A stretch of DNA of 64,000 nt from Amphibiibacter pelophylacis (GTDB lineage Bacteria > Pseudomonadota > Gammaproteobacteria > Burkholderiales > Burkholderiaceae_C). Below the pieces are notes generated by a model, which worked only from the letters and a program-made list of their open reading frames with translations, searched no databases and was not told the origin of the DNA. Shown one piece after another: positions 9,480 to 17,723 of the stretch. Each line of letters starts with the position of its first letter. The stretch's first letter is position 1. Made by a program: the position numbers and the translations under genes. The stretch covers positions 1 through 64,000 of the forward strand of contig NZ_JAWDIE010000008.1 in the NCBI RefSeq assembly GCF_037688875.1, written 5' to 3'.

Positions 9480-9645
9480 GTGAATAAGATTAAAAACTTT
9501 TAAAAACAACAACTTGGAGAAAATTTTGCTGTGCATAAGTGCACTGGCAGAACCTGTCCGGATTGGGGATAAGTGGGCGATCATAGCAGCGCCTGTGCAT
9601 AGGATGGCGTTGTTCACAGACTGTCCACGGGGCTGTCCACACCCT
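9480..9645. other. Probable chromosomal replication origin (oriC) between dnaN and dnaA
   Basis: A 166-base non-coding stretch has an AT-rich left part (about 9481-9527, with runs such as TTAAAAACTTTTAAAAAC) suited to duplex unwinding. It also holds a cluster of DnaA-box-like 9-mers. TGTGCATAA at 9530-9538 is the reverse complement of a perfect TTATNCACA box. One-mismatch boxes are TGGGGATAA (9564-9572), TGTGCATAG (9594-9602) and TTGTTCACA (9610-9618). CTGTCCACA (9633-9641) is weaker. Most genes left of here are on the minus strand and the block to the right is on the plus strand, as expected for forks leaving this region. The 281-base dnaA-rpmH gap shows no box match. Confidence 0.75.
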
Positions 9646-11117
9646 TATTCCTTGATCATCTGTTCCAGCAGGTGCAGTTCCTTGTTCAGGTCGCTGTTCA
9701 GGTTGCGTTCGGAGGTGATTTTTTTCACGGCATGAATGATGGTCGTGTGGTCCTTGCCGCCAAAGTGGCCCCCGATGTCGGGGTAGCTCATCTGGATCAG
9801 CTCACGGATCAGATACATCGCGATCTGGCGGGGTTTGGCGATTTTGGCCGTGCGCACCTTGCTGTGCATGTCGCTGATTTTGATGTTGTAAAACTCGGCC
9901 ACCTTGCGCTGGATGATTTCGGCCGATATTTGCGTATTCTGAACCTGAAGGATGTTCTTCAGGGCCTGCTTGACAAAATCAATGCTGATATCGCTGTCGC
10001 TGATGCCGTAAGCTTTCTTTTGGGCGACCAGGGTTTTGACGGCGCCGTGCAGTTCACGCACGTTGTTCTTGAAATTCTGTGCAATAAAAAAAGCCACCTC
10101 GTTTTTCAGCGCAATGCCGACTTCGCGGCCGCGCTGCAGCAGGATGGAAACGCGCATTTCGATTTCTGGCGGCTCGATATAAACCTCGACACCGGCCATA
10201 AAGCGGCTGCTCAGGCGCTCGGACACTTTCAGTTTTTTGACAAAGGTGTCGCTCGTCAGGACCACCTGGCTTTTGCGCGCCAGCATGCCTTCAAAAATAT
10301 GAAAGAACTCTTCCTGCGTACGCTCTTTGCCGGCGATGTGCTGAACATCATCGATCAGCAGCAGATCCAGGTCGGAGTATTTTTCCTTGATCAGATCGTA
10401 GGTCTTGTTCTGGTAGTTGCTGACCACGTCGGTGACAAAATCGGTGGCTGATACGTAGAACACCTTCATTTCTTTGTTCTTTTCGTGCAGGGCATTGCCG
10501 ATCGCGTGCATCAGGTGGGTCTTTCCCAGCCCCACACCCCCGCAGATGTACAGCGGGTTGAAGCTCGGACCGTCACCCGCCACAATCTGTCGCCCGATGG
10601 AGGTGGCCAGCAGGTTGGATTTGCCGCCCACGAAATTGTCAAACGTGAACTGGGATTTGAGGTTGGTTTTGCGCGATTTGCGCCGCCCGTCTTTTTTGGG
10701 CCCGCTGCTCTCGGCATCGGCTGATGCCGGTTCGGGGGAATTTTTCTCGGGCTGCGCCGGCCTGATCCCGGGAGGGCCCTCTGTCCGTGATATTGCCGGT
10801 TTGGCTGGCCGTGTGCCTGCAGGCGCAGGACCCGCTGTCATGCCTGGCGCTGCAGGCATCGACGAAACCGGTTTCGGGCGAACGATGATCTGGATCGCAC
10901 CTTCAAAGCCGAACTCTTTGAGCGTCTGCGTGATGCGTGGCTGAAGATTACGCTTGATATAATCCTGAGCGATCCGGTTGGAGACGTACAGGCAGTATGT
11001 GTCGTCCGCGATCAGTTCTCCGGTGACTGGGCGGATCCAGGTATTGAAAAGCGGAGCCGGAATATCCTGGGTCAAACGGTCTTTGACGGATTCCCAGTCG
11101 ACGGGTGAAGCTGGCAT
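9645..11117 (-). CDS. dnaA: Chromosomal replication initiator protein DnaA
   Basis: Start chosen at the ATG at 11117 (MPASPVDWESVKDRLTQDI), giving 490 residues; an upstream in-frame ATG at 11153 would add 12 atypical residues and overlaps the rpmH promoter. Domain I contains the PLFNTWIRPV region. A proline/alanine-rich linker spans about 85-150. Domain III has Walker A GGVGLGKTHLMHAIGN and Walker B LLLIDDVQHIAGKE. Domain IV carries the helix-turn-helix signature KPRQIAMYLIRELIQ...GGKDHTTIIHA. The protein is divergent: SRFMAG replaces the usual SRF-W-G and NVRELHGAV replaces NVRELEGAL. It binds DnaA boxes and opens oriC. The gene is AT-rich relative to the flanks. Confidence 0.97.
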   Translation of the reverse strand: MPASPVDWESVKDRLTQDIPAPLFNTWIRPVTGELIADDTYCLYVSNRIAQDYIKRNLQPRITQTLKEFGFEGAIQIIVRPKPVSSMPAAPGMTAGPAPAGTRPAKPAISRTEGPPGIRPAQPEKNSPEPASADAESSGPKKDGRRKSRKTNLKSQFTFDNFVGGKSNLLATSIGRQIVAGDGPSFNPLYICGGVGLGKTHLMHAIGNALHEKNKEMKVFYVSATDFVTDVVSNYQNKTYDLIKEKYSDLDLLLIDDVQHIAGKERTQEEFFHIFEGMLARKSQVVLTSDTFVKKLKVSERLSSRFMAGVEVYIEPPEIEMRVSILLQRGREVGIALKNEVAFFIAQNFKNNVRELHGAVKTLVAQKKAYGISDSDISIDFVKQALKNILQVQNTQISAEIIQRKVAEFYNIKISDMHSKVRTAKIAKPRQIAMYLIRELIQMSYPDIGGHFGGKDHTTIIHAVKKITSERNLNSDLNKELHLLEQMIKE

Positions 11118-11126
11118 GGAAAGCGC

Positions 11127-11154
11127 TTGACACGAAGCCAAGTTGTGATACAAT
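11127..11154 (+). promoter_or_regulatory. Sigma70-type promoter for rpmH
   Basis: TTGACA at 11127-11132 and TACAAT at 11149-11154 are separated by 16 bases, a near-consensus promoter reading rightward. Transcription would start near 11161 and give an rpmH leader of about 240 bases. It lies just upstream of the dnaA start codon on the other strand. Confidence 0.7.
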
Positions 11155-11331
11155 GAAGGGTTTTCTTTTGACCAAAAGCATCTGCTGGCAGGTCAAAGCA
11201 AAAAGGAAATGTCAGCAGGTGGGTCAGCCGATGTGGGCTAACACTCTGGTTCAGGCAGCGCCTGCAGCAGACACCTCACCGACAAGCTCCGGCACAGAAC
11301 ATCAAAACAGAAATCTTGAAGACAAAAGGTG

Positions 11332-11360
11332 ATTCTCTTGAGAAAAAGCTTTTTTGTCAA
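11332..11360 (-). promoter_or_regulatory. Candidate dnaA promoter, facing the rpmH promoter
   Basis: On the minus strand, TTGACA (11360-11355) is followed after 17 bases by GAGAAT (11337-11332; 4 of 6 to consensus). A start near 11325 would give a dnaA leader of about 208 bases. That leader would be complementary to much of the rpmH leader. Inference from hexamers only. Confidence 0.45.
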
Positions 11361-11398
11361 TTCCGACTTATTTTTGAATCTTTATCAGGTGAGTGATT

Positions 11399-11533
11399 AT
11401 GAAACGCACGTATCAACCTTCCAAAATCCGTCGCGCCCGCACCCATGGCTTTCTGGTCCGCATGAAATCCAAGGGTGGCCGTCAGGTGATTAATTCGCGT
11501 CGCGCCAAAGGCCGCAAGCGGATTGGTCTTTGA
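11399..11533 (+). CDS. rpmH: 50S ribosomal protein L34
   Basis: A 44-codon gene starting ATG at 11399 with AGGTGAGTG just upstream. The product MKRTYQPSKIRRARTHGFLV... ends KGRKRIGL and matches the full-length, highly basic L34 of the large ribosomal subunit. It is preceded by a near-consensus promoter at 11127-11154 and followed by a strong hairpin at 11596-11626. It is the first gene of the conserved rpmH-rnpA-yidD-yidC cluster. TYQPSK and the arginine/lysine-rich tail are diagnostic. Confidence 0.97.
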   Translation: MKRTYQPSKIRRARTHGFLVRMKSKGGRQVINSRRAKGRKRIGL

Positions 11534-11595
11534 TTACCTGATTCTGCCAAATCCCAGTTGATGGCGCGCTGATTTTGAATCCTGCGCACTGCATT

Positions 11596-11634
11596 TCCGG
11601 TCTTTCGCTCGGCGTGAAAGACCGGATTCTTGTT
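11596..11634 (+). terminator. Intrinsic terminator/attenuator between rpmH and rnpA
   Basis: A perfect 11-base-pair stem (TCCGGTCTTTC at 11596-11606 with GAAAGACCGGA at 11616-11626) encloses a 9-base loop. It is followed by a T-rich tail (TTCTTGTTT). It probably reduces read-through so that L34 is made in excess of RNase P protein. Confidence 0.75.
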
Positions 11635-11651
11635 TCTGGGCGGAGCGGTGT

Positions 11652-12113
11652 ATGGCTCTGAAAAAAGGCGCCATGGCGTCGCAGGTGAGTGATTGTCTGA
11701 AATCACCCATCCGGGCCTCTGGCGATCATTTCAGAATCAATATGCTGGTGTCCGCTGCGGGTGAGCAGCCCGCTGCGGAGCTGGTGATCAGCGTGCCCAA
11801 GCGCTGGGTGAAGCGCGCGATTGACCGCAACACCATCAAGCGGCTGGGCCGTGTGTGGTGGAGCGGCTTTGTTCGCCTGGAGCATCCCGTGGCGCCACGC
11901 ATGGCTTTTGTGCAGATCAGTCCCAAGCTGCTGCAATCCTGCCGTGACAAGCGTCAGGGTGCACTGGCGCACGCCTTGTGGAAGCAGCAGCTCGCGCAGG
12001 AGTTCCAGCGGCTGGGCGAGCGCCTGAAGGCGCGCTGTGCCAAAGTGCAAGGGCCGGTGCCTCATCAGCCGCATGGGCCATGCGAGCTGCTCCGGGCGTC
12101 GCCAGCATGCTGA
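11652..12113 (+). CDS. rnpA: Ribonuclease P protein component
   Basis: A 153-residue basic protein, the protein cofactor of RNase P, which helps the catalytic RNA trim tRNA 5' leaders. The defining basic helix is seen as VKRAIDRNTIKRLGR near residue 55-70 (RNR motif; family consensus K-R-A-x-x-R-N-x-I-K-R). HFRINMLVS and LVISVPKRW form the central sheet. The overall sequence is divergent and carries a C-terminal extension of about 25 residues after the normal end. GGAG precedes the ATG at 11652. The tail overlaps the start of yidD by 7 bases. Confidence 0.88.
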   Translation: MALKKGAMASQVSDCLKSPIRASGDHFRINMLVSAAGEQPAAELVISVPKRWVKRAIDRNTIKRLGRVWWSGFVRLEHPVAPRMAFVQISPKLLQSCRDKRQGALAHALWKQQLAQEFQRLGERLKARCAKVQGPVPHQPHGPCELLRASPAC

Positions 12114-12364
12114 GGCGGGCGCTTTCGGCGCTGCTTCTGGGCCTCATCCGGGGCTACCAGTGGGGCATCAGTCCGATGCTGGCCCCGCGCTGCCGCTATC
12201 TGCCCACCTGTTCGGCGTATGGGCTTGAGGCCATTCGCCAGCACGGGCCTTATCTGGGCAGTTGTCTGGCTGTACGCCGCCTCTGCCGCTGTCACCCGTG
12301 GTCGCCTGGCGGCTGGGATCCTGTGCCCGAAAGGGCGTCGTGTTTGGGTTTTTTCCGGTTTTAG
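12107..12364 (+). CDS. yidD: Membrane protein insertion efficiency factor YidD
   Basis: Starts at ATG 12107 inside the end of rnpA and encodes 85 residues. The YidD signature is clear: GLIRGYQWGISPML, then CRYLPTCSAYGLEAIRQHG, then HPWSPGGWDPVP, with the conserved cysteines. YidD is a small amphipathic inner-membrane-associated protein that assists YidC-dependent insertion. It sits directly before yidC, separated by only 3 bases. Confidence 0.95.
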   Translation: MLRRALSALLLGLIRGYQWGISPMLAPRCRYLPTCSAYGLEAIRQHGPYLGSCLAVRRLCRCHPWSPGGWDPVPERASCLGFFRF

Positions 12365-12367
12365 AGT

Positions 12368-14047
12368 ATGAATGACATCCGCAGAACCATATTGCTGTTC
12401 ATTTTGTCCGTTTCACTGGTTTTCCTGTGGGATGGCTGGCAGCGTTATACCGGGCATCCGTCGATGTTCTCCCCTGAACCCGCCAAAACGCAGACGGCCG
12501 ATGCAGCGGCCAAGCCCCAGCAGGACAACCAGGCGCTGCCGCCTGCTGCGGGGTCAGCAGGCGCTGCAGCGGCCACGCCCGCAGCCCCGGCGCCCGGGAC
12601 GCCGTCCGGCATCACGCTGAAGGACGGTGACACCGTCACCATCAACACCGATGTGGTCGAGGCGACGTTTGCGAAGCAGGGCGCCACGCTGGTGAAGCTG
12701 CGCCTGAAAAACTACCCCACGCAGGCCGACAAGTCGCGCAGCGAGATGCTGTTCGATTACTCCCCCGAGCGCACCTACTGGGCGCAGTCGGGCCTGATCG
12801 GCGCGGGCGGCAAGGATCTGCCCAACCAGTTCACGGCCATGCAGTGGGTCCAGGGCCCGGTCACGCCGGGCAGCGACGGCAAGGTGTCGGTGGTGTTCCA
12901 GTCGCCAGTGGTCAACGGCGTGCAGCTCAACAAGACCTTTGTGTTTGACAAGGACACCTACGCGGTCCAGGTGAAGCACGAGGTCGTCAATACCTCGGGC
13001 GAAGCGGTATCGCCATTCCTCTTCCTGCAGCTGCTGCGCGATGGCAATCCGCCGGACGATCATTCGTCCTTCTATTCCACGTTCACGGGCCCAGGCTTTT
13101 ATACCGAAGAAGCCAAATACCACAAGATCAATTTCAAGGATATTGACAAGAACAGCGCAGTATTTCCCAGCGCCTACGCCGATGGCTGGGTGGGCATGAT
13201 CCAGCATTACTTTGTGTCGGCCTGGGTGGTGCCCAACAATCTGCAGCGCCATTTCAAATTCAGCAAGGTTTCCAACAACCTGTATTCGGCCGCCAGCGTG
13301 ATCCAGCTGCCCAGCATTGCACCGGGCCAGCGCTACAGCCTGGACGCGCAGCTCTATGCCGGTCCGCAGCTGGAGAATGTCCTGGCCGCCACCGCGCCGG
13401 GGCTGGAACTGGTCAAGGATTACGGCTTCCTCACCCTGCTGGCCAAGCCGCTCTACTGGGTGCTGCACCACATTCACAGCATCCTGGGCAACTGGGGCTG
13501 GTCGATTGTCGTGCTGGTGATCCTGCTGAAACTGGCGTTTTTCAAGCTCAACGCCAGCGCCTACAAATCCATGGCCAAGATGAAGGCTGTGGCGCCGCGC
13601 GTGCAGCTGCTGCGCGACCAGCACAAGGACGATCCGCAGAAAATGCAGCAGGAAATGATGCGCATCTACCGCGAGGAAAAGGTCAACCCCGTCGGCGGCT
13701 GCCTGCCCATCGTGCTGCAGATGCCGTTTTTCATCTCGCTGTACTGGGTGCTGCTGTCCACCGTTGAGATGCGCGGTGCGCCCTGGATGCTGTGGATCAG
13801 CGATCTGTCGGTGCGCGATCCTTACTTCATCCTGCCGCTGCTGATGGCGGCGTCCAGCATGCTGCAGGTGGCGCTCAACCCCAAGCCGGCCGACCCCATG
13901 CAGGCCAAAATGATGTGGATGATGCCGCTGATTTTCAGCGTGATGTTCTTCTTCTTCCCCGCTGGTCTGGTGCTGTACTGGCTGACGAACAACATCCTGT
14001 CCATCGCCCAGCAGTGGATCATCAACCGCAAGCTGGGCGTGGTCTGA
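12368..14047 (+). CDS. yidC: Membrane protein insertase YidC
   Basis: A 559-residue protein of the Gram-negative YidC type. An N-terminal membrane anchor (RRTILLFILSVSLVFLWDGW) is followed by an alanine/proline-rich linker, a large periplasmic beta-sandwich domain (about residues 80-340), and the five-helix core from about 355. The cytoplasmic hairpin with MKAVAPRVQLLRDQHKDDPQKMQQEMMRIYREEKVNP is typical, as is GCLPIVLQMPFFISLYWVL. The tail ends QQWIINRKLGVV. It inserts and folds inner-membrane proteins alone or with SecYEG. It lies in the usual place after yidD. Confidence 0.97.
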   Translation: MNDIRRTILLFILSVSLVFLWDGWQRYTGHPSMFSPEPAKTQTADAAAKPQQDNQALPPAAGSAGAAAATPAAPAPGTPSGITLKDGDTVTINTDVVEATFAKQGATLVKLRLKNYPTQADKSRSEMLFDYSPERTYWAQSGLIGAGGKDLPNQFTAMQWVQGPVTPGSDGKVSVVFQSPVVNGVQLNKTFVFDKDTYAVQVKHEVVNTSGEAVSPFLFLQLLRDGNPPDDHSSFYSTFTGPGFYTEEAKYHKINFKDIDKNSAVFPSAYADGWVGMIQHYFVSAWVVPNNLQRHFKFSKVSNNLYSAASVIQLPSIAPGQRYSLDAQLYAGPQLENVLAATAPGLELVKDYGFLTLLAKPLYWVLHHIHSILGNWGWSIVVLVILLKLAFFKLNASAYKSMAKMKAVAPRVQLLRDQHKDDPQKMQQEMMRIYREEKVNPVGGCLPIVLQMPFFISLYWVLLSTVEMRGAPWMLWISDLSVRDPYFILPLLMAASSMLQVALNPKPADPMQAKMMWMMPLIFSVMFFFFPAGLVLYWLTNNILSIAQQWIINRKLGVV

Positions 14048-14060
14048 ACCCGCAAACGCC

Positions 14061-14984
14061 ATGACGCTGACTGAGCTGCGCTACATCGTTGCGGTCGCCC
14101 GCGAGCTGCATTTCGGCCGCGCGGCCGAAGCCTGCGACGTATCGCAGCCCACGCTCAGCGTTGGCATCAAGAAGCTGGAGGACGAGCTGGGCTGCCGCAT
14201 TTTCGAGCGCGGCACGGGCGAAGTCCATCTGACCACCGTCGGTCGGCGCATCGTCGATCAGGCGCTGGTCGTGCTGGAGCAGTCGACGGTGATCCATGAG
14301 CTGGCCCGCGACGCCGACACCGAACTGGCCAGTGCCGTGCACCTGGGCGCCATTTTCACGATTGCGCCCTATCTGCTGCCGCACATCCTGCCGCAGCTGC
14401 GTCGTGTGGCGCCGGGCATGCGCTGGCTGATCCAGGAGAACTACACCAGCCGCCTGCTCGAGCAGGTGCGTTCGGGTGAGCTGGACTGCGCCATCGTGGC
14501 CGAACCCATCGACGCGGCGCACCTCAGCGTCAGCCCGCTTTACGACGAGGCGCTCTTTGTGGCGCTGCCTTCCGCGCACCCGCTGGCGCAGCGCGGCACG
14601 CCGGTGCACCCGGCCGACATCCGCGACGACCCCATGCTGCTGCTGGGCAGCGGCCACTGCTTCCGCGAGCATGTGCTGGCGGTCTCGCCCGAATTCTCGC
14701 CCCTGGTCTCCGAGCGGCGCGGCATTCGCCACAACTTCGAAGGCACCAGCCTGGAAACCATCCGCTACATGGTCGCCAGCGGCCTGGGCATCACGCTGAT
14801 GCCGGCGCTGGCGCTGGCGGCCGATCCCCGCGCAGACGTGGTCTATCTGCCCTTTGCCGGGATGACGCCCAAGCGCCGCGTGGTGCTGATCTGCCGCAAA
14901 TCGTTCAACCGCATGCCGGTGCTGGAGCGCATCCGCCAGGCCCTGCGCCAGGAGGCCCACGCCGGGCTGGAGTTGCTGGACTGA
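14061..14984 (+). CDS. oxyR: LysR-family regulator, OxyR type, lacking the second redox cysteine
   Basis: A 307-residue LysR-type regulator. The winged helix-turn-helix is at the N-terminus (MTLTELRYIVAVARELHFGRAAE..SQPTLSVGIKKLEDELG), closely matching OxyR, which activates peroxide defence genes. The sensor domain contains LLGSGHCFREHVLAVSPE. The cysteine of GHCFR corresponds to the reactive Cys199 of E. coli OxyR, but the residue nine positions on, Cys208 in E. coli, is serine. A disulfide between these two positions is therefore impossible. No catalase or peroxiredoxin gene is adjacent. It lies between yidC (13-base gap) and mnmG (10-base gap), so it may share their transcript. Confidence 0.85.
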   Translation: MTLTELRYIVAVARELHFGRAAEACDVSQPTLSVGIKKLEDELGCRIFERGTGEVHLTTVGRRIVDQALVVLEQSTVIHELARDADTELASAVHLGAIFTIAPYLLPHILPQLRRVAPGMRWLIQENYTSRLLEQVRSGELDCAIVAEPIDAAHLSVSPLYDEALFVALPSAHPLAQRGTPVHPADIRDDPMLLLGSGHCFREHVLAVSPEFSPLVSERRGIRHNFEGTSLETIRYMVASGLGITLMPALALAADPRADVVYLPFAGMTPKRRVVLICRKSFNRMPVLERIRQALRQEAHAGLELLD

Positions 14985-14994
14985 AGGAAACGCC

Positions 14995-16968
14995 ATGGAT
15001 TTCGCCTACCGCTTTGACGTGATCGTGGTCGGCGGCGGCCACGCCGGGACGGAAGCCGCGCTGGCCGCCAGCCGCATGGGCTGCCGCACGCTGCTGCTCA
15101 CGCACAACATCGAAACGCTGGGGCAGATGAGCTGTAACCCCAGCATCGGGGGCATCGGCAAGGGCCACATCGTCAAAGAGGTGGACGCGCTGGGCGGCCT
15201 GATGGCTGAGGCGACCGACCATGCCGGCATCCAGTTCCGCATCCTCAACGACTCGAAAGGCCCGGCGGTGCGCGCCACACGGGCGCAGGCCGACCGCCTG
15301 CTCTACAAGGCTTATGTGCGACGCACGCTGGAGAACGCGCCCGGCCTGCTGCTGTTCCAGCAGGCGGTGGACGACGTGCTGGTTGAGGGCGGCCGCGTCA
15401 CGGGCGTGTGCACGCAAAGCGGCATCGTCTTCCACGCGCCCACGGTGGTGCTGACGGCGGGCACTTTCCTCAACGGCGTGGTCCATGTGGGCCTGCAGCA
15501 GCACAGCGCAGGCCGCGCGGGCGACCCGTCGGCGTTGCGCCTGTCGGATCGCCTGAAAGAGCTCAAACTGCCGCAGGATCGCCTGAAAACCGGCACGCCA
15601 CCGCGCATAGATGGCCGCAGCATCAACTTTGACGTGCTCGAGCGCCAGCCCGGCGACGGCATGCCCGGCAATGACGGCAGCGCGCCGCGTCGCCCGCTGC
15701 CGGTGTTCAGCTTTCTGGGCGATGCCGCGCAGCATCCGCAGCAGCTGCCGTGCTGGATCGCGCACACCAGCACCGCCACGCACGACATCCTGCGCGAAGG
15801 CTTTGACCGCAGCCCCATGTTCACCGGCGTGATCGGCGGCGTGGGCCCGCGCTACTGCCCCAGCATCGAGGACAAGATCAACCGCTTCGCCGACAAGGAC
15901 AGCCACCAGATCTTCCTGGAGCCCGAAGGGCTGACCACGCACGAGTTCTATCCCAACGGCATCTCGACCTCGCTGCCCTTTGACATTCAGTGGCGTGCCG
16001 TGCGCTCGATCCGTGGCCTGGAAAACGCGCACATCCTGCGGCCCGGCTACGCCATCGAGTACGACTATTTCGACCCGCGCCACCTGCACGCCACGCTGGA
16101 AACGCGCGCCATCCAGGGCCTGTTTTTCGCCGGACAGATCAACGGCACCACGGGCTACGAAGAGGCCGCCGGACAGGGCCTGGTCGCCGGGGCCAACGCC
16201 GCCGCGCAGGTGCTGGGCCGCGATCCGCTGGTGCTGCAGCGCCACGAGGCCTACATCGGCGTGCTGGTCAACGACCTGACCACGCGTGGCGTGACCGAGC
16301 CTTACCGCATGTTCACCAGCCGCGCCGAATACCGCCTGCAGCTGCGCGAGGACAACGCCGATCTGCGCCTGACCGAACGCGGCCGCGCGCTGGGCCTGGT
16401 GAATGACACACGCTGGGATTTCTTCCAGCGCAAGCGCGACGCACTGGAAACCCAGCGCCAGCGTCTGGCCAGCACCTGGGTGCAGGCCGGTGCGCTGGAC
16501 GAGGCCAGCGCCACGCGCCTGGTGGGCGCGCCGCTCACGCGCGAGTACGCGCTGGCCGATCTGCTCAAGCGCCCGGGTGTGACCTGGCAGACGCTGGACG
16601 ATCTGGCCGCGCACCTGGGCTGGGACGACAGCCGCCACAGCCCGCGTGCCGCGCAGCAGGACCAGCTCGGCGCCGCCCTGGCCGATCAGGTGATCGAGCA
16701 GCTGGAAATCGAAACCCGCTACGCCGGGTACATCCGCAAGCAGGCCGAGGAGATCGAACGCCTGGCCCACCTGCAGGGCGTGGCGCTGCCCGCCGATTTT
16801 GATTACGCCAGCCTGCCCAGTCTGGGGATAGAGGCTGCGCAGCGCCTGAACCAGGCGCGCCCGGCCACGCTGCACGATGCGGCGCAGGTGTCGGGCATCA
16901 CCCCGGCGACGCTGGCGCTGCTGATGGTCCACTTCCGCAAGCGGCGGGCCGCCGCAACGGCCGCGTGA
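14995..16968 (+). CDS. mnmG: tRNA uridine-5-carboxymethylaminomethyl modification enzyme MnmG (GidA)
   Basis: A 657-residue FAD-dependent enzyme that with MnmE modifies U34 of several tRNAs. The dinucleotide-binding fold is at the start (DVIVVGGGHAGTEAALAASRMG), followed by the GidA signatures MSCNPSIGGIGKGHIVKEVDALGG and GPRYCPSIEDKINRF. FFAGQINGTTGYEEAAGQGLVAGANAA and TSRAEYRLQLREDNADLRLT follow. The C-terminal helical domain that binds MnmE and tRNA is present. The length is slightly above the usual 630. It overlaps rsmG by four bases, the standard mnmG-rsmG-parA arrangement. Confidence 0.97.
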   Translation: MDFAYRFDVIVVGGGHAGTEAALAASRMGCRTLLLTHNIETLGQMSCNPSIGGIGKGHIVKEVDALGGLMAEATDHAGIQFRILNDSKGPAVRATRAQADRLLYKAYVRRTLENAPGLLLFQQAVDDVLVEGGRVTGVCTQSGIVFHAPTVVLTAGTFLNGVVHVGLQQHSAGRAGDPSALRLSDRLKELKLPQDRLKTGTPPRIDGRSINFDVLERQPGDGMPGNDGSAPRRPLPVFSFLGDAAQHPQQLPCWIAHTSTATHDILREGFDRSPMFTGVIGGVGPRYCPSIEDKINRFADKDSHQIFLEPEGLTTHEFYPNGISTSLPFDIQWRAVRSIRGLENAHILRPGYAIEYDYFDPRHLHATLETRAIQGLFFAGQINGTTGYEEAAGQGLVAGANAAAQVLGRDPLVLQRHEAYIGVLVNDLTTRGVTEPYRMFTSRAEYRLQLREDNADLRLTERGRALGLVNDTRWDFFQRKRDALETQRQRLASTWVQAGALDEASATRLVGAPLTREYALADLLKRPGVTWQTLDDLAAHLGWDDSRHSPRAAQQDQLGAALADQVIEQLEIETRYAGYIRKQAEEIERLAHLQGVALPADFDYASLPSLGIEAAQRLNQARPATLHDAAQVSGITPATLALLMVHFRKRRAAATAA

Positions 16969-17723
16969 CCGCCGCGAACCGCCCGGGTCCTGCCCTGGCA
17001 CCGGACAGCGGCATCGCTGACCGCATTCAGGCGCAGGCGCAGCAGTGCGGCGTGTCGCTGCCGGACGGCGCCGCGCCGCGTCTGGCGCACTACCTGGCGC
17101 TGCTCCAGCAGTGGAACCGCGTTTACAACCTGACCGCGGTCGAAGGCCTGGACGCCAGCCTGACGCTGCATCTGGCCGACTGCCTGGCCGTGCTGCCCGC
17201 GCTGGCCGACCTGCACGCCCGCATCACGCCCTGCGCCGGGACAGGCCAGGCGCTGGAGCAGCTGGACGTGGGCAGTGGCGGCGGTCTGCCGGTCATCGTT
17301 TTTGCGCTGGCGCTGCCGCAGGTCAACTTCACCTGCGTGGACACGGTTCAGAAAAAATGCGCCTTCCTGGAGCAGGCCGCGCTGCAGCTCAAACTGGCCA
17401 ACCTGCGCGTGGTTCACGCCCGTGTTGAGCAGATGCGGCCCGGCCAGCGCGGTCGGCCCACGCAGTTTGACGTGGTCTCGGCCCGTGCCTTCGCTGCGCT
17501 GGACAAGCTGGTGCGCCTGAGCCAGCCGCTGCTGGCGCCGGGCGGCTGGTGGTTCGCCATGAAAGGCCAGCCGCCGCACGACGAGATCGCCACTCTGGCC
17601 GCCAGTGGCCTGCTCGCGGCGCAGGCGCAGCCGCACATTCAGGGCGTGACGGTGCCCGGACTGGACGCCCAGCGCTGCATCGTCACCGTGCCCCATCTCC
17701 CGAACACGAGGCCCAAGCCATGA
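16965..17723 (+). CDS. rsmG: 16S rRNA m7G527 methyltransferase RsmG (GidB)
   Basis: A 252-residue SAM-dependent methyltransferase acting on G527 of 16S rRNA. The start is a GTG overlapping the mnmG stop (GTGA). The cofactor-binding motif LDVGSGGGLPVIVFALALP is at about residues 100-118. WNRVYNLTAVEG (about 48-60) and ARAFAALDKLV are also characteristic. The protein is somewhat longer than E. coli RsmG (207) because of an N-terminal extension and extra residues before the SAM motif. Its last codon overlaps the start of parA. Confidence 0.94.
   Translation: MTAANRPGPALAPDSGIADRIQAQAQQCGVSLPDGAAPRLAHYLALLQQWNRVYNLTAVEGLDASLTLHLADCLAVLPALADLHARITPCAGTGQALEQLDVGSGGGLPVIVFALALPQVNFTCVDTVQKKCAFLEQAALQLKLANLRVVHARVEQMRPGQRGRPTQFDVVSARAFAALDKLVRLSQPLLAPGGWWFAMKGQPPHDEIATLAASGLLAAQAQPHIQGVTVPGLDAQRCIVTVPHLPNTRPKP

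Noticed and set aside
11118..11153. Upstream ATG giving DnaA 12 extra residues
   Set aside because: The extension is atypical for DnaA and overlaps the rpmH promoter hexamers on the other strand; the start at 11117 gives the normal N-terminus.
11154..11398. The dnaA-rpmH gap as oriC
   Set aside because: No match to TTATNCACA within one mismatch was found, whereas the dnaN-dnaA gap has several.
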